Assembly: GCA_003457145.1 (NCBI GenBank)
Contig: DMSR01000520.1
Span: 1-6,080, forward strand
From: Bacillus sp. (in: firmicutes)
GTDB lineage: Bacteria > Bacillota > Bacilli > Bacillales > Cytobacillaceae
Length of the DNA stretch: 6,080 nt
Reading direction: 5' to 3'
Program-made: the position numbers and the translations under genes
Shown here: in pieces, positions 1-5,332 of the stretch
Layout: every line of letters starts with the position of its first letter
Numbering within the stretch: position 1 is the first letter of the stretch
Notes under the pieces: model-generated
Told to the model about the DNA's origin: nothing
Seen by the model: the letters and a program-made list of their open reading frames with translations, nothing else
Databases searched by the model: none

Positions 1-1799
1 ACTTCTTTGCGCATCCGATGCTTTCGTAGCATGTCGGCACCATCGGCAGCGTGCGCTATGATAATATTTTTACTCGTCAAAGCTGGCAGCTTATCATGAG
101 GATTATCCATATTGATTTGATTTTCAATAAAAAATTGAGGTCTTTTCGTTTTGCCGATATCATGATAATAGCAGCCAACCCTTGCGAGTAGGCCATTTGC
201 GCCGATTGCTTCACAAGCAGCTTCAGACAAATTGGCAACCATGACACTGTGATGGTAGGTTCCTGGCGATTCTGTAAGGATTTTTCTTAATAATGGATGG
301 TTTGGATTTGACAGCTCAATCATTCTTAAGGTTGACAAGATGCCAAATCCAGCTTCAAAGAACGGCAGAAGCCCTATGGTCAATACGGCAGAAATGATGC
401 CTGAACTAAAGGCTGCAGTAAAATAAAACCCATATTCAAGTCCCGAATACTGGCTATTTCTTAGAAATAGCATAGAAATGATGACAATAAGATTGACAAC
501 AGAGATAAACAGGCCAGCTTGGAGGATTTTTGAGCGCTGGTTCCGTTTCTGCAGGAATAAAACACCAGCTAAACAGCTTGCAAGAATATAAATCCCTACT
601 GTTATATTTAAAGTACCTGTTATTCCTTCATTGAATATGATTGTCCCGCAAATCGCCATTACTACGATATGAAATAAAGCCAAACGCTCATCAATCAAAA
701 TCTTAATCAGCATCGCTCCCATTGCAGCCGGGTAAATATACCCTATCTCCGAATAATCAAATTCCTCGAACAGACTAAGTAATTTCATGATTAAAATGGA
801 TGTAATAAATATAATACTGAAAATCAACAGATACTTCTGTTTCTTAACGGCATTTTCCATTCCATTAAATATGAAGTAGAGTGCAAAAAGAATTAGAGAT
901 ACGATCATACCTAGACCTATAAATGGCTTATATGAATTTTCACTCTCAAGAAGCCCGACTAGCTTTAGCTGCTTATATATATCCCTGCTGATTAATTGGC
1001 CTTCATCCACCAGGATTTGCCCTTCCAGAATACGGACTGGTTCAACCCCGTCGATTGCTTGCTGGCGCTTTGCTTCAGTCTCAACCGGATCATAAAACTC
1101 ATTCTGTACGACTCCGTAACGGCCCATTTCAATGACCGCTGATCTTAAGCCGCTGTTCAAGCTGGTATATTTCAGTTCTTCCTCAACACGTTTTTTTGCA
1201 TTCTCCACTTCGTCAGCTGGAATGCTGGATTTCATGACATTGTTAATCGCCGTTACAGTTAAGTCTTTAGCTATAACTAGCTCTTCCTCTGGTGCCTGCA
1301 GCAATGTAACGAATACTTGGTCAGACAGGTTTTTCGTTTCGTTTTCAGTCAATTTTCCTTTTAGCCTTGATAGCTTCTCTTCAATGGTTGCTTCTGCAGG
1401 TGCAGTTTTGACTCCCTCACCGCTGTCGGTTGCTGCTTCTTTCTCCTGGCTCAGCTCTTCCTTTGCTTCTTCGTTCACTTCCCAGGCCGATTCAAAAATC
1501 GAAGTTATCAAATCGACCCTGTTTTGTGCATATTCCTTTTTAACTCTATACACATCTTTAACTTGTTCAGCCGCTAATCTCCTGCTTGTTTCAGTACTTT
1601 CTTTATCCTCAACCGTAATAGGCGACCTGATGGTTTGCTCGGTTACCGAGAAAAGCTCCAGATTCAGCTTTTCGGGCTTTACGTTGCTGAACATTGCAGC
1701 ATACATGACGGCACCTATCAGCAAAAATAATAACACTCGAAAGATCTTTATATTCAACAAGTTCAAAATGGCAGTTAACTGGACCTGAAGCTTTTCCAT
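1..1799 (-). CDS. pgpH: PgpH-type 7TM HD-domain cyclic-di-AMP phosphodiesterase (C-terminus cut by window edge)
   Basis: This membrane phosphodiesterase of the 7TMR-HD family hydrolyses the second messenger c-di-AMP to pApA at the inner face of the membrane. Translating the minus strand from ATG at 1799 gives 599 uninterrupted codons. TM1 is at about residues 20-37, followed by a long extracytoplasmic 7TMR-HDED domain (about 40-290), a seven-helix block (about 292-480) and the start of the HD domain (from about 510). Metal-ligand candidates are H517 (in TYHHSVM), H546-D547 (in YYHDIGK) and H583 (in IIAHAADG). They lie a constant +3 from the residues I recall for Listeria PgpH (H514, H543-D544, H580), which supports the assignment. 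The family is about 710 residues long, so roughly 110 residues, including the remaining His/Asp ligands, are beyond the window. The start is fixed by AGGAGGG at 1806-1812, six bases upstream. The extracytoplasmic domain holds an acidic, Glu/Ala-rich stretch at about residues 107-145. The next gene is expected to be ybeY. Confidence 0.97.
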   Translation of the reverse strand, partial: MEKLQVQLTAILNLLNIKIFRVLLFLLIGAVMYAAMFSNVKPEKLNLELFSVTEQTIRSPITVEDKESTETSRRLAAEQVKDVYRVKKEYAQNRVDLITSIFESAWEVNEEAKEELSQEKEAATDSGEGVKTAPAEATIEEKLSRLKGKLTENETKNLSDQVFVTLLQAPEEELVIAKDLTVTAINNVMKSSIPADEVENAKKRVEEELKYTSLNSGLRSAVIEMGRYGVVQNEFYDPVETEAKRQQAIDGVEPVRILEGQILVDEGQLISRDIYKQLKLVGLLESENSYKPFIGLGMIVSLILFALYFIFNGMENAVKKQKYLLIFSIIFITSILIMKLLSLFEEFDYSEIGYIYPAAMGAMLIKILIDERLALFHIVVMAICGTIIFNEGITGTLNITVGIYILASCLAGVLFLQKRNQRSKILQAGLFISVVNLIVIISMLFLRNSQYSGLEYGFYFTAAFSSGIISAVLTIGLLPFFEAGFGILSTLRMIELSNPNHPLLRKILTESPGTYHHSVMVANLSEAACEAIGANGLLARVGCYYHDIGKTKRPQFFIENQINMDNPHDKLPALTSKNIIIAHAADGADMLRKHRMRKE

Positions 1800-1805
1800 T
1801 TAAAG

Positions 1806-1812
1806 CCCTCCT
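1806..1812 (-). promoter_or_regulatory. Shine-Dalgarno of pgpH
   Basis: AGGAGGG on the minus strand, six bases before the ATG at 1799. It is near-perfect and fixes the start of pgpH. Confidence 0.9.
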
Positions 1813-1870
1813 ATTATGGCGATCAATGCCCGGTCAAAAGTTATGGGAAATATAACTAACATTATGTTCC

Positions 1871-1899
1871 ATCATATCAGTTTTCAGCGGAACTTTCAC
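1871..1899 (-). promoter_or_regulatory. Candidate sigma-A promoter of pgpH with extended -10
   Basis: On the minus strand, GTGAAA (1899-1894, 4 of 6 to TTGACA) is followed after 17 bases by TATGAT (1876-1871, 5 of 6). The -10 is preceded directly by TGA, which fits the TGn extended -10 element. Transcription would start near 1864 and leave a leader of about 65 bases to pgpH. A promoter is expected here because a terminator separates phoH from pgpH. This is inferred from sequence match only. Confidence 0.42.
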
Positions 1900-1962
1900 C
1901 CTGATTTATAATTCGCTGTTTTAGCAGCGAGTGTTTCTTTCCAAATGTGTTTTTTCTGCCAT

Positions 1963-1980
1963 CTTTATAATTATATAAAG
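1963..1980. repeat. AT-rich inverted repeat, 7-bp arms
   Basis: CTTTATA (1963-1969) and TATAAAG (1974-1980) are perfect complements around a 4-base centre ATTA. It overlaps the weaker promoter candidate. It could be an operator or simply an effect of AT-rich composition. There is no evidence for a particular regulator. Confidence 0.3.
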
Positions 1981-1992
1981 TTGGAAAAGCAA
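1964..1992 (-). promoter_or_regulatory. Alternative, weaker promoter candidate upstream of pgpH
   Basis: TTGCTT (1992-1987) and TATAAA (1969-1964) on the minus strand are separated by 17 bases. The -10 overlaps a small inverted repeat in an AT-rich patch, where TATAAA-like words arise by chance, so this is the less certain of the two candidates. Confidence 0.25.
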
Positions 1993-2197
1993 TAAAAGGC
2001 AGCAGAGATCAGAGTAAGAAGCTTATAAAACGAATGCTGAAAGGTGTTCATTGTGGGTTTTCAAGCACAGTTATCAGAGTGGAAGGCGGAGAAAAAGTGA
2101 AGGGAGAGCTAGTTATCCCTTAGATAGATTAATCCTGAAAGTAGTGAAAAAAGAAGCCTGTCATGTATACCAACAGTCAAATTTAGATTATTACACC

Positions 2198-2238
2198 AAA
2201 AACCAAAAGTCCGCCTTTGCTATTAGCACGGCGGACTT
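2198..2238 (-). terminator. Rho-independent terminator after phoH
   Basis: On the minus strand a perfect 9-bp stem (AAGTCCGCC, 2238-2230, with GGCGGACTT, 2215-2207) is followed by TTGGTTTTT (2206-2198). The 14-base loop contains a second short inverted repeat (TGCTA/TAGCA) that could extend the hairpin by about 3 bp. It begins five bases past the phoH stop codon. The plus-strand side lacks a clean T-run, so it acts in the phoH direction and should end the yqfC-yqfD-phoH transcript. Confidence 0.9.
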
Positions 2239-2242
2239 AGGT

Positions 2243-3202
2243 TTATTCTAATTTTCCATATGCTTCGATGATCCTTCCAACTAAAGGATGTCGTACAACA
2301 TCCGTTTGTTCAAGGTGCACAAAGGAGATTCCCTTTACATCCATTAGGATATTCTCCGCAGCTACCAGACCAGATTTGGCTCCTTTAGGCAGATCTACTT
2401 GAGATGTATCGCCAGTGATCACCATTTTCGAGCCGAACCCAAGCCTAGTCAGAAACATTTTCATTTGTGCTTGAGTAGTATTTTGTGCTTCATCAAGAAT
2501 GACGAAAGCATCATCAAGTGTCCGCCCTCTCATATAAGCTAAAGGAGCAATTTCAATTGTTCCTCTTTCAATTAAGCGAAGTGTATGCTCTGTTCCTAAT
2601 ATATCGTGTAAAGCATCGTACAGCGGCCGCAGATAAGGATCAACTTTTTCCTTCAAGTCTCCTGGAAGAAAACCAAGGCTCTCTCCTGCTTCAACTGCTG
2701 GTCTTGTCAGAATGATTTTCGAAACAGCACCATTTTTAAGAGCTGTAACAGCCATTACTACAGCAAGATATGTTTTACCTGTCCCGGCTGGGCCAATGCC
2801 AAATACAAGGTCACGGCTTTTAATTGCGTTTACATAATGCCTTTGGCCAAGAGTCTTAACCCTTATAGATTTTCCCTTAACGTTCTTACTGATTTCTTCG
2901 TCATAAAGATCACGAAAATATTCCAGCGTACCCTTCTCTGCCATTTGGATTGCATAAATGGCCTCCCTTTGGCTGATACTGATCCCCTTGCGTATAACAA
3001 AAAGCAAGTTTTCCAGAACTGCCTGGGCCTGCTGAACTTTATCCTCTGGTCCTGATATTCCAACAGTTTCACCACGTGTGACAATCGAGACACCTAGCTC
3101 CTGTTCAATGACCTTCAGGTTCATATCCGCATTACCGAATAACGAAATTGCTTCATTTGGATTTGCAAGTTGTATTTCTGTCGTTTTCAAATCTTCTGTC
3201 AT
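2243..3202 (-). CDS. phoH: PhoH-like P-loop ATPase
   Basis: This is a cytoplasmic PhoH-family ATPase of 319 residues, about the usual Bacillus length. The name comes from the phosphate-starvation protein of E. coli. The cellular role is uncertain, and links to RNA metabolism are proposed from its helicase-like core and its frequent neighbourhood with ybeY. A KH-like N-terminal region (about residues 10-70) precedes the ATPase core. Walker A is GPAGTGKT at 137-144, Walker B is VILDEAQ at 234-240, and a conserved GDTSQVDLP segment lies at 264-272. A downstream arginine (R304, in DVVRHPLVG) could serve as a trans-acting finger (inference). The start ATG lies two bases after the yqfD stop. Its Shine-Dalgarno AAGGAG (3210-3215) is inside the last yqfD codons, so translation is probably coupled to yqfD. 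A strong terminator follows. Confidence 0.98.
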   Translation of the reverse strand: MTEDLKTTEIQLANPNEAISLFGNADMNLKVIEQELGVSIVTRGETVGISGPEDKVQQAQAVLENLLFVIRKGISISQREAIYAIQMAEKGTLEYFRDLYDEEISKNVKGKSIRVKTLGQRHYVNAIKSRDLVFGIGPAGTGKTYLAVVMAVTALKNGAVSKIILTRPAVEAGESLGFLPGDLKEKVDPYLRPLYDALHDILGTEHTLRLIERGTIEIAPLAYMRGRTLDDAFVILDEAQNTTQAQMKMFLTRLGFGSKMVITGDTSQVDLPKGAKSGLVAAENILMDVKGISFVHLEQTDVVRHPLVGRIIEAYGKLE

Positions 3203-3204
3203 TC

Positions 3205-4392
3205 TCAGTCTCCTTGGATAATTGGTTGTCCTACAGCTATATCTTCAATGATTGTGAAATGTGTTGTTAAACTTACTTTATCATTCTCAATTGATTGATG
3301 TAAAATTTTTTCCCCTTTAATGATAGCATTTTCAGTTAGGTAGTTTTTTATATCTTTTCTCGCCATTTCTTTAGCACTTTCGATCGCTTCTTCCTTGGTG
3401 TATACCCTCGTTACTTGTTCTCGCTCTCTATATGTCTTTTTTTCAATCCCCAATGGAAGTTCCCATTTGAAGAATTTCACTGCCTCCACGTTCACTTCCA
3501 TTTCAAAATCAGAAAATTTTGGCTTTCCGAAGCCCCAGAAAGGAATTCCTTTTCTGCCTGCTATTAGCGAATATTTCCGTTTCTCATTGCCGTTAAACAC
3601 CTGAAAGGTGCTCTTTAAAGGCAATTCAACTTTTGTAGAGTACCACGTCTCACCCAGAATTTCGCCAGATGCCGAAACAGTCTTCATATCATCTTCCTTG
3701 CCATATACCCCGGAGACCAGTAATTGTCCGGGCAATACATAATCATGGACTTTAACAACAGGTTCCCCTTTTTCTACGAAAATTTTTACAATAGAAGCTT
3801 TTCTTTTCGCCACCAGATGCCTCGGGGAAGGGTGTTCGACTTTTTTCGGCTCGCTCTTTTCAACCACTTGAAAATGATAAGTAGTGCCTTTTAATTCAAC
3901 TCCTATCCAGGTAAGAGCCTGAATTTGGTCTGTCAATTCTTTTTGGACTCTTTCAACATTATCGATGGAGAATTGCATTTTCCCTATCCTGATGCCCATC
4001 TTGTCCAATTCTTTTCGTATTTGGTATTCTGTAGCAGGGCTGGCTCCTCTTATTTCTATACCCCAAACCATATTAGAAAGAACCAAGATCAAAGCAAAAA
4101 ATAAAGCTGACCCGGTCAAAAAACCACTGTTTGTCCATAATCTCTTTAAAAAGAAAGGGCCTCCTGCCCTTTCTAGAAAACGAATTTTACATTGGCTTTT
4201 TCTCGCGGGAATCCTTAACTTGTTTATATTTTTCAAACTTACATGAAACGTAACTGCCTCTGTTCCATGCTTCCTTACATCCCAAATTGCTACCCCTTCT
4301 CGAGTTAATTGGTTAAGGAATCTCTCTATTCCTTTTCCGCTTATTTTCACCTTCACTGTTCCTGAAAAGGTCTGTATCCATTGATTCTTCAT
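3205..4392 (-). CDS. yqfD: Sporulation protein YqfD, single-pass membrane protein
   Basis: This 395-residue protein of the spore YqfD family is close to the expected length of about 400. The family is restricted to endospore formers; in B. subtilis the gene is, to my recollection, in the mother-cell sigma-E regulon. The molecular function is not established. A cytoplasmic N-terminal part of about 90 residues is followed by one transmembrane helix (about 91-110) and a large C-terminal part outside the membrane. Just after the helix, residues 111-178 have an alternating strand/helix pattern ending in WIGVELKGTTYHFQVVE, which resembles a POTRA/FtsQ-type fold. Residues about 200-250 (VEKGEPVVKVHDYVLPGQLLVSG, with a later ASGEILGETWY segment) look like a barrel-sandwich/HlyD-like module. 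Both domain assignments are my inference. The start is fixed by AGGGGG at 4399-4404, six bases upstream. The gene lies 16 bases after yqfC and two bases before phoH, which fits one operon. Confidence 0.96.
   Translation of the reverse strand: MKNQWIQTFSGTVKVKISGKGIERFLNQLTREGVAIWDVRKHGTEAVTFHVSLKNINKLRIPARKSQCKIRFLERAGGPFFLKRLWTNSGFLTGSALFFALILVLSNMVWGIEIRGASPATEYQIRKELDKMGIRIGKMQFSIDNVERVQKELTDQIQALTWIGVELKGTTYHFQVVEKSEPKKVEHPSPRHLVAKRKASIVKIFVEKGEPVVKVHDYVLPGQLLVSGVYGKEDDMKTVSASGEILGETWYSTKVELPLKSTFQVFNGNEKRKYSLIAGRKGIPFWGFGKPKFSDFEMEVNVEAVKFFKWELPLGIEKKTYREREQVTRVYTKEEAIESAKEMARKDIKNYLTENAIIKGEKILHQSIENDKVSLTTHFTIIEDIAVGQPIIQGD
3210..3215 (-). promoter_or_regulatory. Shine-Dalgarno of phoH inside yqfD
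   Basis: AAGGAG lies in the final codons of yqfD, seven bases before the phoH ATG and overlapping nothing else. With only two bases between the yqfD stop and the phoH start, this arrangement favours translational coupling. Confidence 0.85.
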
Positions 4393-4398
4393 TTGTAT

Positions 4399-4404
4399 CC
4401 CCCT
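4399..4404 (-). promoter_or_regulatory. Shine-Dalgarno of yqfD
   Basis: AGGGGG on the minus strand, six bases before the ATG at 4392, within the 16-base space between the yqfC stop and yqfD. Confidence 0.8.
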
Positions 4405-4408
4405 AGTT

Positions 4409-4693
4409 TCAGTCGTTTATATATATCACCTGGTCAATTTTTCCCTCTAACAAAATCTCTTCAGGCAGAATAGTTTTTATTACGAAAGCCTTTCCCTTCA
4501 CTAGAAGTTGTCCCTGCTTGATAAGCAAGCGCAGTTCTCCATCGGAAAACGCCAGCAAACCTCGGTGGTTTTCAATATATATATGGACTTGCCCAATCAT
4601 CGTGATTCTAGGGAGATCCATCATGACATCTTGAGGAAGATCCATTTTTTGAGTAATCCATTTACGTGCATACTGGCCCCATTTTTTCGCCAT
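4409..4693 (-). CDS. yqfC: Sporulation protein YqfC (YabP/YqfC family)
   Basis: This small protein of the YabP/YqfC sporulation family has 94 residues from the chosen start; B. subtilis YqfC is about 93. The sequence opens MAKKWGQYARKW and continues with beta-rich segments such as ITMIGQVHIYIENHRG and GELRLLIKQGQLLVKG, as expected for this all-beta-like family. I see no signal peptide or membrane segment. Its biochemical role is unknown; it is known as a mother-cell sporulation gene (sigma-E dependent in B. subtilis, from memory) and is nearly always paired with yqfD. An in-frame ATG seven codons upstream (4714) exists but has no ribosome-binding site and lies inside a terminator hairpin. The start at 4693 has AAGGGGG at 4704-4710, ten bases away, and gives the family-standard N-terminus. 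Confidence 0.95.
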   Translation of the reverse strand: MAKKWGQYARKWITQKMDLPQDVMMDLPRITMIGQVHIYIENHRGLLAFSDGELRLLIKQGQLLVKGKAFVIKTILPEEILLEGKIDQVIYIND

Positions 4694-4743
4694 AAAAAAA
4701 GAACCCCCTTTCATCTCATATGTATGAGAAAAAAGAGGGTTCT
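4694..4743 (-). terminator. Intrinsic terminator of the floA-yqfB unit, overlapping the yqfC leader
   Basis: On the minus strand AGAACCC (4743-4737) pairs with GGGTTCT (4706-4700). After one mismatch the stem continues with C/G and T/A pairs (4735-4732 with 4708-4711), and it is capped by a second inverted repeat CTCATA/TATGAG (4728-4723 with 4720-4715). Seven T residues (4700-4694) follow, ending directly at the yqfC ATG. This is the standard form of a Rho-independent terminator. It should stop transcription arriving from floA and the yqfB-like gene. The unusual point is that the 3' arm contains the yqfC Shine-Dalgarno. Confidence 0.82.
4704..4710 (-). promoter_or_regulatory. Shine-Dalgarno of yqfC, inside the 3' arm of a terminator hairpin
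   Basis: AAGGGGG on the minus strand decides the yqfC start at 4693. In a transcript coming from upstream genes most of it is paired with the opposite arm (4732-4739), so it would be masked. It would be free only in a transcript that starts downstream of that arm. Confidence 0.75.
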
Positions 4744-4748
4744 AGCAC
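4719..4748 (-). promoter_or_regulatory. Possible sigma-E-like promoter of yqfC within the terminator loop
   Basis: CATACATA (4726-4719) on the minus strand matches the six core bases CATACA of the sigma-E -10 element. A start 7-8 bases further on (about 4712) would give a short leader lacking the 5' arm of the terminator and leave the AAGGGGG site free. The -35 position, 14 bases upstream (GTGCTAG around 4747-4741), is a poor match to the sigma-E consensus. The call rests on the -10, the location and the known sporulation role of yqfC. Confidence 0.3.
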
Positions 4749-4793
4749 CATTTTTCACTTTATAGTAAAGCAATCCCTTAAAATTCCTGTGTG

Positions 4794-4834
4794 GCTGCAT
4801 GCAGCGCAGCTCTAATTTCGTCTGGCTGCGCTGT
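4794..4834. repeat. Nested palindromes at the 3' end of the yqfB-like gene
   Basis: GCTGCATGCAGC (4794-4805) is a perfect 12-bp palindrome. Its right half overlaps a second inverted repeat, GCAGCGCAGC (4801-4810) with GCTGCGCTGT (4825-4834), which gives 9 pairs plus one G-U around a 14-base loop. The yqfB-like stop codon (4812-4814) is in that loop. Neither is followed by a T-run, so they do not look like terminators by themselves. They could protect the transcript end or form mutually exclusive hairpins. Confidence 0.6.
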
Positions 4835-5279
4835 AAGGTTTTTTCGCCCTTGGCTTCCCAAGAATCTCCGACCAGATTACACCTTCAATAAGATTGTTTC
4901 TGTCAGGATTAAAATTGATCACTTGTTCAGCCTTTTCTGAATGCAGTCGCGATCGCGGCGATGTAGTTCCAGTAGAGAGCCTGCCTCTTTCCGGACCTCT
5001 CGATTCGCTTGAGGCTTTATCAGCCCGCTGCTTCCTTTCCAGGTAGACCTTTTGTATATCACTAAGGGCTTCTGTGCTGTTTTCTATAATCACCGGGCGA
5101 GGTTCCCGTTTCGTTTCCGCCGGCCTGCTCCTATCTAAAGGCTGGCTGGCTGGGTGAACGGGTCGCTGCGGCCTTTGATTCTGGCTATCCTGGGCATTTC
5201 CTTTTATTCTGTTGAAAATGCTTGAGATAAGCCCAATCAAAATAAACAGTATTATTGGATTATCAAACAAAGCTTCCAT
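4812..5279 (-). CDS. yqfB: YqfB-like small membrane-anchored protein of unknown function
   Basis: I assign this 155-residue protein to YqfB mainly by its position between floA and yqfC. Its function is not known. One hydrophobic helix at about residues 8-22 (PIILFILIGLISSIF) forms an N-terminal anchor. It is followed by a long, polar, probably disordered linker rich in Pro, Arg, Gln and Ser (about 25-118), with a short charged helix-like stretch near 72-86 (LSDIQKVYLERKQ). The C-terminus is different: NLIEGVIWSEILGKPRA (129-145) reads like a compact conserved motif and may be the contact point for a partner. Upstream floA shares its operon, and in B. subtilis yqeZ-floA-yqfB is a sigma-W unit, so a role in membrane microdomains or envelope stress is plausible but inferred. 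The start is supported by GGGGGG at 5286-5291, six bases before the ATG. Confidence 0.82.
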   Translation of the reverse strand: MEALFDNPIILFILIGLISSIFNRIKGNAQDSQNQRPQRPVHPASQPLDRSRPAETKREPRPVIIENSTEALSDIQKVYLERKQRADKASSESRGPERGRLSTGTTSPRSRLHSEKAEQVINFNPDRNNLIEGVIWSEILGKPRAKKPYSAARRN

Positions 5280-5285
5280 GAGAAG

Positions 5286-5291
5286 CCCCCC
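5286..5291 (-). promoter_or_regulatory. Shine-Dalgarno of the yqfB-like gene
   Basis: A run of six G on the minus strand, preceded by AAA, six bases before the ATG at 5279. Part of it (5286-5288) can pair with CCC at 5303-5305 in a small upstream hairpin. Confidence 0.7.
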
Positions 5292-5332
5292 TTTCTTTTA
5301 ACGGGTTCTCTCGTCAGTTGTTTTCGTTCCAT

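Larger units (their letters stand above)
1813..2197. other. Non-coding gap between phoH terminator and pgpH
   Basis: I find no convincing gene in this stretch on either strand. All minus-strand frames are broken by frequent stops. The longest ATG-started minus-strand peptide I noticed is 26 residues (2051-1971) and has no Shine-Dalgarno. A plus-strand frame opening at a TTG at 2051 runs through the phoH terminator and into phoH, so I did not accept it. What the gap holds is two promoter candidates for pgpH, the 1963-1980 inverted repeat, an 8-base direct repeat ATCAGAGT (2009-2016 and 2073-2080), and a small hairpin AAGGGA/TCCCTT (2100-2105 with 2116-2121). On the minus strand that hairpin is followed by a short T-rich stretch and could be a weak backup terminator. 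Confidence 0.6.

Noticed and set aside
1132..1788. Plus-strand open frame of 218 codons opposite pgpH
   Set aside because: It is antisense to the extracytoplasmic domain of PgpH, is Ser/Phe/Leu-rich as expected from the complement of Glu/Lys-rich coding, and the minus frame is a clear family match.
1822..1835. TTGACC followed by CATAAT or TAATAG just before the pgpH ribosome site
   Set aside because: Spacing between the two boxes is only 14-15 bases, and transcription would begin in or after the Shine-Dalgarno, which would leave no usable leader.
1971..2051. Minus-strand 26-residue hydrophobic peptide in the gap before pgpH
   Set aside because: No Shine-Dalgarno precedes its ATG, and it is short enough to occur by chance in AT-rich DNA.
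2051..2251. Plus-strand TTG-started frame of 66 codons with a fair GAAAGGTG upstream
   Set aside because: It reads through the phoH terminator into the end of phoH, has no matching promoter, and resembles no family I know. The ribosome-site match alone is not enough. It would deserve another look if plus-strand RNA or conservation were found.
2863..3093. Minus-strand 76-codon frame inside phoH in another frame
   Set aside because: It is fully contained in phoH, whose frame matches the PhoH family throughout, and it has no family resemblance of its own.
4694..4714. Upstream in-frame ATG extending YqfC by seven residues (MKGGSFF)
   Set aside because: It lies inside the hairpin, has no ribosome-binding site, and the family N-terminus begins at MAKKW.
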